A stretch of 6,372 nt of DNA from JBFKPQ01 sp041628225 (GTDB lineage Bacteria > Actinomycetota > Acidimicrobiia > Spongiisociales > JAENVV01), in the NCBI GenBank assembly GCA_041628225.1, contig JBFKPQ010000139.1, positions 1 through 6,372 of the forward strand. The letters run 5' to 3'. The translations under genes and the position numbers were made by a program. Shown here piece by piece: positions 1 to 5,805 of the stretch. The notes below the pieces were generated by a model. That model saw only the letters and a program-made list of their open reading frames with translations, was not told the origin of the DNA and did no database searches. Numbering within the stretch: position 1 is the stretch's first letter; each line of letters begins with the position of its first letter.

Positions 1-2129
1 AGCAGGTTGGTGTTGACGCCCGGCCGCTCGGAGGCCACCGACAGCTGCGTGCCGGGTTGAGCGTGGCCCCACCCGTACGGGATCGACACGACACCGGGAC
101 GGATACCCTCGTCGATGGACACCGGCAGATCCACTGAACCCACCCGCGACGTGACGGTGGCGAGGTCGCCGTCGGCCAGGCCGAGCCGCGCCGCGTCGGC
201 AGGATGCAGTTCCAACGTGCAGCGATGCTTGCCCTTCACCAGCACGCCGACGTTGTGCAGCCACGAGTTGTTGGAGCGCAGCTCGCGGCGGCTGACCAGC
301 ACCATCTCCGGTTCCTGCTCTCCGAGCCAGGCCCACAGGCGGTCGAGATCGGCGATGACGGCGTCCGGTGCGAGTTCGACGCGACCCGACGGGGTCGCCA
401 GCACCTCGGGGATGCGCGGTTGCAACGGCCCCAGGTCGACGCCGTGGGGATGGGCAGCGACCTTGGCGAGCGTCCAACCGTCGGGGTCCTCGCCGAAGCG
501 GTCGCCCCAGGCACCGGTGCGGATCATGAGGTCGAGGGCCTGCTCGGGTCCGTCCCACTCGGCGAGCGCCTCGAGGATCTCCGCCGCGTCGCGCCCATGG
601 ATCGGCGAGCCCGGATCCGACACGGCGCGTTCAACCTGTGCGGCGATGGACATCTCGAACAGCTTCTGAGGATCGGCATCCGGGCCCATGCCCATCGCGA
701 CACCGGTCAGTTTGACCAGGGTGTCGAACTCGGACGGCCCTTCCGGGTCGAAGGTAGGCGGCGAGTACTTCGCCACGTTGCGGATCGCGAGCACGGTGAA
801 CGCCAGATCGAAGTGCGAACTCTCCAACGCCGGCGGCACCGGGAGAATCACGTCGGCGTGGCGGGTCGTCTCGTTCAGGTAGAGGTCGACCGACACCATG
901 AAGTCGAGTGCGGCGATCGCCTCGTCCAGCCGGCCGGCATCAGGCGTGGTGAGCACCGGGTTGCCGGCGATCGTGATGAGTGCGCGGATCCGGCCCTCGC
1001 CGTCGGTCAGCATCTCGTCGGCCATCGTCGCCACCGGGAGTTCTCCGAACACCTCGGGGAGGTCGCGCACACGGGAGGTCCACCGCCCCGGCTGGAAGCG
1101 CTTCGGTGGGCGGGTGGCCGCCTGATGGATCGGCTTGGTGAACATGACGCCGCCCGGTCGGTCGAGGTTGCCGGTCAGCACATTGATGACGTCGGCGGCC
1201 CAGGCCGCCACGGTGCCGAACTCGACGGTGTGGGTGCCGATGCGGCCGTAGACGGCGGCCGATGGTGCGTCGGCGATCTCGCGGGCGAGGCGGCGAATCT
1301 CCTCTGCGGCGATACCGGTGCGGTCGGTGACTGCCTCCGGCGTGAACCGTTCGGCGGCCGCCGCCACGTCGTCGACGCCGACCACGTGGCCTTCGAGCCT
1401 GCCCAGGTCGACGAGGTTCTCGGCGACGAGCACGGAGATGATCGACAGGAGCAGCGCCGCGTCCGATCCCGGCTTGATGGCGAGGTGCCGGTCGGCGTTG
1501 GCCGCCGTCTTGGTGCGGCGCGGGTCTACCACCACGACGGCGCCGCCACGTTCTCGAATCGCCTCGAGGCGGCCCGGCCAATCGGGAGCCGTGGCCAGCG
1601 AGCCGTTCGACTCGTAGGGGTTGGCGCCGAGCATCAGGAGATAGTCGGTGCGGTCGAGGTCCGGGACGGGTGTGATCAGGCCGCCACCGAACAGATACGC
1701 GCAGGCCACCTGGCGGGGCATCTGGTCGACGGTCGAGGCCGAGAACACGTTGCGGGTGCCGATCGCCTTGATGAGCGGACGCGTGGCGAGCGGACTCTGG
1801 AACGAGTGGGCGTTGGGGTTGCCGAGGTAGAAGGCAATGGCGTTGCGGTCGCCGGCCAGCAGCGGTTCGAGGCCGCCGGCGACGGCCTGCCAGGCTTCGT
1901 CCCACGAGACCTCGACGTGCTCCCCGTCACGTTTTACGAGCGGTCGCCGCAGCCGGTCGGGATCGTCCCGGAGCCGACCGAGCGTCGTGCCCTTGGGGCA
2001 CACGAACCCTTTCGAGAACGGGTCGTCGGCGTCGCCACGGATCACCTTGACGTGTTCGTCCTCGATGGTGATCTCGAGGCCGCAGGTCGCTTCACACAGC
2101 GGGCAGGTCCGATAGGCCGTCCGGTTCAC
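1..2129 (-). CDS. Molybdopterin-dependent oxidoreductase (Fe4S4/bis-MGD, DMSO-reductase superfamily), C-terminus outside window
   Basis: This is a cytoplasmic redox enzyme of the formate dehydrogenase/nitrate reductase/BisC superfamily; its substrate is unknown. About 709 residues are visible with no stop. The N-terminal [4Fe-4S] motif is C9-x2-C12-x3-C16-x27-C44 followed by PKG. Next come the cofactor-domain signatures LGANPYESNGS, VVVVDPRRTKTA, AIKPGSDAALL, TGNLDRPGG and VSVDLYLNETTRHADVILP. The C-terminal dinucleotide-binding domain begins near RRELRSNNSWLHN and is still open at the window edge, so only a short tail should be missing. No twin-arginine signal precedes the first cysteine. 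The start chosen is GTG at 2129 because AGGAGG (GAGGAGGACACGC) lies just upstream. An in-frame ATG at 2150 would put that ribosome binding site inside the gene. The residue aligning with the Sec/Cys molybdenum ligand of formate dehydrogenase H appears to be Asp135 (STVDQMP). The family is sure; the substrate is not. Confidence 0.93.
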   Translation of the reverse strand, partial: MNRTAYRTCPLCEATCGLEITIEDEHVKVIRGDADDPFSKGFVCPKGTTLGRLRDDPDRLRRPLVKRDGEHVEVSWDEAWQAVAGGLEPLLAGDRNAIAFYLGNPNAHSFQSPLATRPLIKAIGTRNVFSASTVDQMPRQVACAYLFGGGLITPVPDLDRTDYLLMLGANPYESNGSLATAPDWPGRLEAIRERGGAVVVVDPRRTKTAANADRHLAIKPGSDAALLLSIISVLVAENLVDLGRLEGHVVGVDDVAAAAERFTPEAVTDRTGIAAEEIRRLAREIADAPSAAVYGRIGTHTVEFGTVAAWAADVINVLTGNLDRPGGVMFTKPIHQAATRPPKRFQPGRWTSRVRDLPEVFGELPVATMADEMLTDGEGRIRALITIAGNPVLTTPDAGRLDEAIAALDFMVSVDLYLNETTRHADVILPVPPALESSHFDLAFTVLAIRNVAKYSPPTFDPEGPSEFDTLVKLTGVAMGMGPDADPQKLFEMSIAAQVERAVSDPGSPIHGRDAAEILEALAEWDGPEQALDLMIRTGAWGDRFGEDPDGWTLAKVAAHPHGVDLGPLQPRIPEVLATPSGRVELAPDAVIADLDRLWAWLGEQEPEMVLVSRRELRSNNSWLHNVGVLVKGKHRCTLELHPADAARLGLADGDLATVTSRVGSVDLPVSIDEGIRPGVVSIPYGWGHAQPGTQLSVASERPGVNTNL

Positions 2130-2226
2130 GCGTGTCCTCCTCGTGGCCAACATTAGAGGTCGGCGATTCGCCGGGTTCTGCGATATGCCGATGTGCCAGG
2201 ATCAGCATCCGAAGGAGGAGGAACCC
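2130..2226. promoter_or_regulatory. Divergent intergenic region between molybdoenzyme and YCII gene
   Basis: These 97 bases separate two outward-facing genes and must hold both promoters. On the minus strand TAATGT (2155 down to 2150) is a good -10 candidate 20 bases before the GTG at 2129, but no clear -35 lies at the right distance. On the plus strand CGATAT near 2181 is a weak -10 candidate. Ribosome binding sites flank the region: AGGAGG for the minus gene (about 2136-2141) and AAGGAGGAG (2212-2220) for the plus gene. No operator palindrome stands out. Confidence 0.4.
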
Positions 2227-2574
2227 CTGGCTCAGTATTTGCTATCGGTGTGGCACGACGACAGCTACGAGGTGGACTTCGCATCCGAGGACATGCAGCG
2301 GATCGGCGCCAAGGTGGGCGCCCTCAACGATGAGCTGCTGGCCGCCGGCGCCATGGTGTTCGGCGGCGGACTGCTCCCGGCCGAGACGGCCACGGTGATG
2401 CGGCCGTCGGGCAACGCGGTGACCGAGGCGTCAGGTTCCTATGCAGGCACCAACGTGCAGATGGGTGGCTTCTGGGTGATCGAAGCCGAGTCGCCTGAGC
2501 TGGCCGCCGAGTGGGCGAGGAAGGCCGCCCTCGCCACGGAAGGCCCGGTGGAACTCCGTCCGTTCCAGAGCTAG
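2227..2574 (+). CDS. YCII-family protein, probable CTG start
   Basis: This is a 115-residue protein resembling the YCII/DGPF-related family of small, dimeric alpha-beta-barrel proteins; their biochemical role is mostly unknown. The family pattern is visible as MAQYLLSVWHDD at the start, AAGAMVFGGGLLP at 39-51, and GGFWVIEAESPELAAEWARKA followed by GPVELRPF at the C-terminus. The DGPF signature after the VT of VTEASGS is absent. I chose CTG at 2227 because a strong AAGGAGGAG ends 6 bases before it and the family normally begins with M-x-x-Y-L-L/I-S. Upstream in-frame starts (GTG 2143, ATG 2185, ATG 2191) lack a clear ribosome binding site. They would add up to 28 residues (MPMCQDQHPKEEEP and more) that do not look like YCII. 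The stop overlaps the convergent minus-strand gene. A second YCII-like gene lies at 4631-4972. Confidence 0.85.
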   Translation: MAQYLLSVWHDDSYEVDFASEDMQRIGAKVGALNDELLAAGAMVFGGGLLPAETATVMRPSGNAVTEASGSYAGTNVQMGGFWVIEAESPELAAEWARKAALATEGPVELRPFQS

Positions 2575-2849
2575 CCGTCGAGGTAGCGGCGGCGGAACTC
2601 GCCGGCCGTCATCTTCCACAGGTCGTCCTGCATGTCACCGATCATCGAGGTGAGGGCCACGTCGCCGCCATGCACCCGTTTGCCGGTGGCTTTCTCCACC
2701 ACGGCCGGGTGGGTGGACCCGGGGAGCATCTGGCCGGCGAACGGTGCAAAGAACTTGTGGAGCAGCGCCTTGAACCGGCTCATCTGGGCAGTCGGCTCTT
2801 CGATGATGGCGTACACCTCGGAAGCGGAACGTTCGTCTGTGTTTGGCAT
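2571..2849 (-). CDS. Hypothetical 92-residue protein downstream of hydrolase
   Basis: I do not recognise this protein. It is soluble-looking and fairly basic towards its end, with no signal peptide or membrane span. Recognisable stretches are IIEEPTAQMSRFKALLHKFF, where an amphipathic helix is likely, and GDMQDDLWKMTAGEFRRRYL at the C-terminus. The ATG at 2849 is the first plausible start. Upstream of it the frame continues only as a shadow of the hydrolase gene and turns Arg/Pro-rich. The ribosome binding site is weak (GGACGGTG), and TAGCTT 8-13 bases upstream of the ATG could be a -10 for a leaderless transcript. The gene begins 50 bases after the hydrolase stop on the same strand, so co-transcription is likely. 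Its TAG stop shares the CTAG at 2571-2574 with the facing YCII gene. Amino-acid composition and codon use look like a real gene. Confidence 0.7.
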   Translation of the reverse strand: MPNTDERSASEVYAIIEEPTAQMSRFKALLHKFFAPFAGQMLPGSTHPAVVEKATGKRVHGGDVALTSMIGDMQDDLWKMTAGEFRRRYLDG

Positions 2850-2899
2850 CACCGTCCAAGCTACGCCGGGGTGCAGCCAACCGACGTGAGCCGGAAGGG

Positions 2900-3826
2900 T
2901 CAGCTCTTGGAGGCAGCGAGCGACTCGGTCGCGAACCGGACCGCCGACGCCACGAACTCCTGCGAGATCGGTGCGTTCGGTTCGACGCTGGGGAATCCGT
3001 GCGGGGCGCCGGTGGGCAGCTCGAGCTGTACGCGGATGCCGGCCTCTTCGAGGCGTCGTGCGTACTCCCGGTCTTCGTCGTGGAACACGTCGAGGTCGCC
3101 GACGCCGATCCAGGCGGGCGGCAGCCCCGACAGGTCTTCGCGTCGGGCGGGCACGGCGTACTCGGGAAGCATCTCGCTGCCGGGGGCTTCCCCGAGGTAC
3201 GACGACCATCCGTAGTGGTTCGATCCGTTCGACCAGGCGAGATGGTCCTTGCGGCCGATATCGGTGCGAACCGCGGTGCGGTCGTCGAGCATCGGGTACA
3301 CGAGGACTTGGCTCACCATCGGCACGCCGTCGTCGTGGAGCCGTTGCACCAGGGCAGCGGCCAGGCCGCCGCCGGCGCTCTCGCCGGCCACGACGAGCCG
3401 GTCGGGGTCCACGCCCCGGGAAGGGCCCTGCTCACGAATCCAGGCCACGGCGGCCAGCAGGTCGTCGAGGGCGGCCGGGAACTGATGCTTGGGTGCCAGC
3501 CGGTACCCGGGGCACACCACCACGCAGTCGATGGCTTCGAGGAACGCTTTCGCCCAGCGGCCCTCGGTGCTGGGCTTGCCCATGATGTAGCCGCCGCCGT
3601 GGATCCACAGGACGACGGGCGCAGGGGTCCCGCCGACCTCGCGGCGGTGGACGTGCATGGTGGGGTGTCCGGGAAGCTCGACCTCTTCGGATCGCAGGCC
3701 TTCCATGTCGACGGACTTCAAGAACAGAGGTGTCAACAGACCCATGAGCCTGACCGAGACGGGCCCGTACACCATCTTCGGAAGCATCCGAAAGGCCTTC
3801 TGCAGGTCGGGTGCGACGTCGGACAC
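2900..3826 (-). CDS. Alpha/beta hydrolase, HSL (hormone-sensitive lipase/type IV esterase) family
   Basis: This is a cytoplasmic serine esterase or lipase of 308 residues, the usual length for the family. The oxyanion-hole motif HGGG is at 76-79 (LWIHGGGYIMG). It is followed by PGYRLAP at 106-112 and the nucleophile elbow GESAG at 148-152 with Ser150. The acid is most likely Asp246 in GDLDVFHDED, and the base His276 is in GAPHGF, so the triad is complete. An N-terminal cap of about 45 residues (LQKAFRMLPKMVYGPVSVRL) is typical of HSL enzymes. The start is GTG at 3826, directly behind GAGGAGGAG. The open frame extends 12 codons further to 3862 (MVGRAGPSRRSS), but that would place the ribosome binding site inside the gene. 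The physiological substrate cannot be told from sequence. It is divergent from the secreted-protein gene and probably co-transcribed with the 92-residue gene after it. Confidence 0.93.
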   Translation of the reverse strand: MSDVAPDLQKAFRMLPKMVYGPVSVRLMGLLTPLFLKSVDMEGLRSEEVELPGHPTMHVHRREVGGTPAPVVLWIHGGGYIMGKPSTEGRWAKAFLEAIDCVVVCPGYRLAPKHQFPAALDDLLAAVAWIREQGPSRGVDPDRLVVAGESAGGGLAAALVQRLHDDGVPMVSQVLVYPMLDDRTAVRTDIGRKDHLAWSNGSNHYGWSSYLGEAPGSEMLPEYAVPARREDLSGLPPAWIGVGDLDVFHDEDREYARRLEEAGIRVQLELPTGAPHGFPSVEPNAPISQEFVASAVRFATESLAASKS

Positions 3827-3857
3827 GGAACTCCTCCTCGATGGACCGGCCCTTCCG

Positions 3858-3888
3858 ACCATACCGAAGCCATCGGCGCCCGCGCCAA
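3858..3888 (-). promoter_or_regulatory. Candidate promoter of the hydrolase operon
   Basis: Reading the minus strand, TTGGCG (3888-3883) and TATGGT (3863-3858) are spaced 19 bases apart, about 30 bases upstream of the GTG start at 3826. The spacing is a little long, and no other pair in the 140-base divergent region is better. This is pattern matching only. Confidence 0.35.
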
Positions 3889-3918
3889 GTCACCCTGCGC
3901 GCGCCCTGGAGGAATCTG

Positions 3919-3924
3919 TATGGT
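3919..3924 (+). promoter_or_regulatory. Candidate -10 element of the secreted-protein gene
   Basis: TATGGT lies 43 bases before the ATG at 3967 and is the same hexamer as the candidate -10 on the opposite strand at 3863-3858. No convincing -35 is seen. The leader it would produce contains a run of eight G (3944-3951) followed by the ribosome binding site GGGAG at 3957-3961. Confidence 0.3.
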
Positions 3925-3966
3925 CAGAGAGGAGGCCCCTCGTGGGGGGGGCAGACGGGAGTCACC

Positions 3967-4539
3967 ATGTCCAGGAAGCTGATCGCTCTTTTCGCGTGCG
4001 TTCTGATGGTCGGAGTCGCCGTGCCGGCGGCGGCCGATCCACAGGGACACATCGAGGATGTGCTCGAGTATGGGTACTTCTACGGGACCTTTGATCAAAG
4101 CCCGAACGTCGCGCTGTTCGCCGGTGGGACGCTCGAGCAATTCTGTTTCGAAGATCCTGGTTTGGCAGATCTGCGCGTGTTCTTCAAGGCCGACGGTTCG
4201 CTCGACTTGAAGGTCAACGACAAACACCAGCCGATCTACCTGTACTACACCGACTTCAACGACATCCCCGAGTGGCTCGGAGCGGTGTGCCCCGGCATCG
4301 CCGGCGGTGCGGACGCACCGCAGCCGTTTGCCTGGGGTGAAGCCGACCTGAAGGTTCGTATGTCCCTGGTGTCCGAGTCACGCATCGAGATCTTCAACTC
4401 GGTGAACGGCAAGGCGATGGCCGCCGACGGCACCTGGTACAAGGTGCACGGCTCGGCTGACTTCGCCGTCGTGAACGGCGAACTCGACAGCGACCCGAAG
4501 GACTTCGTGGGCTTCAAGCTGACCGAGATTCGTCGCTGA
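3967..4539 (+). CDS. Secreted protein of unknown function with Sec signal peptide
   Basis: This is a 190-residue precursor. It has a classic Sec signal: the basic end MSRK, a hydrophobic core LIALFACVLMVGVAV, and an AAA box with probable signal-peptidase I cleavage after Ala23 (PAAA then DPQG). The mature part is acidic and rich in aromatic residues (YGYFYGTF, IYLYYTDFND). It contains exactly two cysteines, Cys60 and Cys108, which could form one disulfide outside the cell. The later segments alternate polar and hydrophobic residues (LKVRMSLVSESRIEIFNSV, WYKVHGSADFAVVNGEL), which suggests a beta-rich fold. I know no family for it. Cys11 lies within the hydrophobic core and is too early for a lipobox, so it is not called a lipoprotein. 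ATG 3967 is preceded by GGGAG with a 5-base gap. A YCII gene follows on the same strand after 91 bases. Confidence 0.85.
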   Translation: MSRKLIALFACVLMVGVAVPAAADPQGHIEDVLEYGYFYGTFDQSPNVALFAGGTLEQFCFEDPGLADLRVFFKADGSLDLKVNDKHQPIYLYYTDFNDIPEWLGAVCPGIAGGADAPQPFAWGEADLKVRMSLVSESRIEIFNSVNGKAMAADGTWYKVHGSADFAVVNGELDSDPKDFVGFKLTEIRR

Positions 4540-4549
4540 ACCAGGCGGG

Positions 4550-4568
4550 GCCTCGCAACCGACGAGGC
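4550..4568 (+). terminator. Short hairpin after the secreted-protein gene
   Basis: GCCTCG and CGAGGC pair perfectly (6 bp) around a 7-base loop, 10 bases after the stop codon. No T-tract follows, so it is at best a weak or attenuating terminator. Confidence 0.3.
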
Positions 4569-4630
4569 GCACGCTCGATCCGGCTGATGGCAACCGTCGG
4601 CAGCTGGTCCGGCGGACGATGGAGGTAGCG

Positions 4631-4972
4631 TTGTCGAGGTACCTGATCTCGTTTCCCGGCCGGGCCATGAACGTCCCGGAAGGGGACTTGGCCGACGTGG
4701 CTGACGCCGCGCACGCCGTCGTCGAAGAAGCGCGCCTGGCGGGTGTGTTCGTGTTCGCAGGCGGGTTGGACGAGGACGTCGGTCCGGTCTTGGTGGCCGC
4801 CGACGGCACGATCACGGAGGGCTCGTATCCAGAGACCGAGGAGCTCAGTGGCGGCTTCGCCATCATCGAGGTGGCATCACGCCAAGAAGCGCTCGAATGG
4901 GCCCGGAAGCTCGCAGTCGCGTGCCGATGTGACCAAGAGGTCCGGGTGTTCATGGACGATCCGCTCGTCTGA
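4631..4972 (+). CDS. YCII-family protein, TTG start
   Basis: This is a 113-residue YCII-related protein. The family outline is clear: MSRYLISF at the start, AAHAVVEEARLAGVFVFAGGL at 26-46, and SGGFAIIEVASRQEALEWARKLA at 73-95, then a short final strand EVRVF. The DGPF signature is replaced by EGSYPET. I chose TTG at 4631 because GGAGG (4621-4625) lies 5 bases before it and the protein then begins with the family-typical M-S-R-Y-L. The in-frame ATG at 4619 would overlap that ribosome binding site. Compared with the YCII protein at 2227-2574 it is clearly diverged; His28 here aligns with Gly31 there. It is downstream of the secreted-protein gene on the same strand, but the 91-base gap with a small hairpin leaves co-transcription open. 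The role is unknown. Confidence 0.85.
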   Translation: MSRYLISFPGRAMNVPEGDLADVADAAHAVVEEARLAGVFVFAGGLDEDVGPVLVAADGTITEGSYPETEELSGGFAIIEVASRQEALEWARKLAVACRCDQEVRVFMDDPLV

Positions 4973-5023
4973 GGCGGCCCGCCGGAGCACCTTTGTGCGA
5001 TCAGTCGAACCGGGCACGAAATG

Positions 5024-5056
5024 CGAGAGGCGGAAGCCGGTCGCTTCCGCCTCTCG
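5024..5056. terminator. Bidirectional intrinsic-terminator-like hairpin
   Basis: CGAGAGGCGGAAG (5024-5036) and CTTCCGCCTCTCG (5044-5056) form a perfect 13-bp stem with a 7-base loop. It lies midway between the ends of two convergent genes (4972 on plus, 5071 on minus). Neither side has a long T-tract; on the minus strand the stem is followed by CATTTCG. Position and stem strength favour a shared terminator. Confidence 0.75.
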
Positions 5057-5070
5057 ATGAAACCGTGGCG

Positions 5071-5418
5071 CTAGGCCGAAGGCCCGGCCGACCCGCTGCG
5101 CATACCCATGATCTCCTCGTGGTGCTGCTGCGCTTGACGGAGGAGTCGGAGGTCGGCGCGCTCGTTGGCAAGCTGGATCGAGGCCGTCCGGTGCTCGATC
5201 GTCAGGTAGAGGACCAGTGTGGCGGCCACGATCCACAGCCAGGTGCGGTCGCCACCCGTCGAACCGAAGCCGGCCTCGGCGCGGGCGGCCTCGGAGGCGA
5301 ACACGCCGAGGACCAGGGCGGCGCCGGCAACCAGGGCGTTGAACCGCACCATCTTGCTGCGTCGCGTGTGCCGTTGCTCAGCGGCAGCCAGACCTGCTTC
5401 GTACTCGTCGTTGGTCAT
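5071..5418 (-). CDS. Small two-helix membrane protein
   Basis: This is a 115-residue protein with two predicted membrane helices. A charged N-terminal segment (MTNDEYEAGLAAAEQRHTRR) leads into helix 1 at about 27-42 (NALVAGAALVLGVFAS). A short loop with GFGSTGGDR follows, then helix 2 at about 59-75 (TWLWIVAATLVLYLTI). The C-terminal tail is polar and probably helical (IQLANERADLRLLRQAQQHH). By the positive-inside rule both ends should be cytoplasmic. I do not recognise a family. The ATG at 5418 is preceded by AAAAGGA with a 9-base gap. A TTG at 5427 in the same frame would sit on that ribosome binding site. The gene ends 14 bases from the strong hairpin at 5024-5056. Its upstream region is the palindrome-rich stretch before the tRNA gene. 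Confidence 0.8.
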   Translation of the reverse strand: MTNDEYEAGLAAAEQRHTRRSKMVRFNALVAGAALVLGVFASEAARAEAGFGSTGGDRTWLWIVAATLVLYLTIEHRTASIQLANERADLRLLRQAQQHHEEIMGMRSGSAGPSA

Positions 5419-5460
5419 GAGACACAATCCTTTTCACTGGGTTGCGCAATCAGACCCTCG

Positions 5461-5506
5461 AACGATCCGAAGGTTCTCGACACGAGACAATCTCTGTTGG
5501 ATCGTT
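5461..5506. repeat. Inverted repeat upstream of the membrane-protein gene
   Basis: AACGATCC (5461-5468) and GGATCGTT (5499-5506) are perfect 8-bp complements enclosing a smaller hairpin, TCTCG-ACA-CGAGA (5475-5487). The structure lies 43 bases upstream of the ATG at 5418, where it could be part of the 5' leader or an operator. It may also belong to the neighbouring repeat cluster. Confidence 0.5.
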
Positions 5507-5524
5507 CTGTGGGTGCGGCGAGCG

Positions 5525-5649
5525 GAGGTCGTCGAACGGGTTGCAGTTTCCGCAGGAAACTGCGGACGACCTGTGAAGGCTGCGTACCGGACGGTGGAAC
5601 TGGTTGCGAGAGAGTTCGCGAAGCAGACTTCGTTCGTTCGTCCTCGGAG
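5525..5649. repeat. Palindromic repeat unit, copy 1 (blocks A1 and B1)
   Basis: Block A1 (5525-5583) starts GAGGTCGTC and ends GGCTGC. It contains a perfect 9-bp hairpin, GCAGTTTCC-GCA-GGAAACTGC (5543-5563), inside an outer 8-bp stem, AGGTCGTC (5526-5533) with GACGACCT (5565-5572). Block B1 (5597-5649) matches block B2 at 5768-5820, but its palindrome around GCGAAGC has decayed by several mismatches. No coding sequence is credible here. The similarity to copy 2 is visible by eye, including a single 10-base gap. Confidence 0.7.
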
Positions 5650-5777
5650 TGAGCCAAGGGGAGGTCGTCTCGCGGGTTGCAGTTTCTGCGGACGGACCTG
5701 AGGAGGCTGCTACTCAGAGCAGCCGACGAGGGTACGCGGTGGGATCGAAGTGAGGGGCTCGTTCGGTGAAGCTGGTG

Positions 5778-5804
5778 AACGGAGTTTGCGTAGCAAACTC
5801 CGTT
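5778..5804. repeat. Perfect 12-bp hairpin with 3-base loop
   Basis: AACGGAGTTTGC and GCAAACTCCGTT are exact complements around GTA. This is the intact version of the palindrome that is degenerate in block B1 (about 5608-5634). On the minus strand it is the second hairpin behind the tRNA gene. Confidence 0.75.
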
Positions 5805-5805
5805 A

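Noticed and set aside
204..2156. A 650-codon open frame on the plus strand opposite the molybdoenzyme gene
   Set aside because: It is in codon register with the minus-strand gene, whose translation shows clear family motifs throughout. High GC at third positions keeps the opposite frame open. Its product is His/Arg/Gly/Val-rich with no recognisable domain.
2843..3982. A 379-codon plus-strand frame opposite the HSL hydrolase
   Set aside because: It is the antisense shadow of the hydrolase gene, which has a full catalytic triad. The plus-strand product has no motifs and runs across the divergent promoter region.
3920..3982. A 20-codon leader peptide frame (MVREEAPRGGG...) overlapping the secreted-protein start
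   Set aside because: Its ATG falls within the candidate -10 hexamer and has no ribosome binding site of its own.
3967..4002. Lipoprotein signal suggested by LFAC at residues 8-11 of the secreted protein
   Set aside because: The cysteine lies inside the hydrophobic core with too short a signal before it. The AAA box at 21-23 is a better signal-peptidase I site.
4993..5652. A 219-codon plus-strand frame running through the 5024-5056 hairpin and across the membrane-protein gene
   Set aside because: It is antisense to a protein with two convincing membrane helices, includes the terminator stem and the repeats, and has no good start signal.
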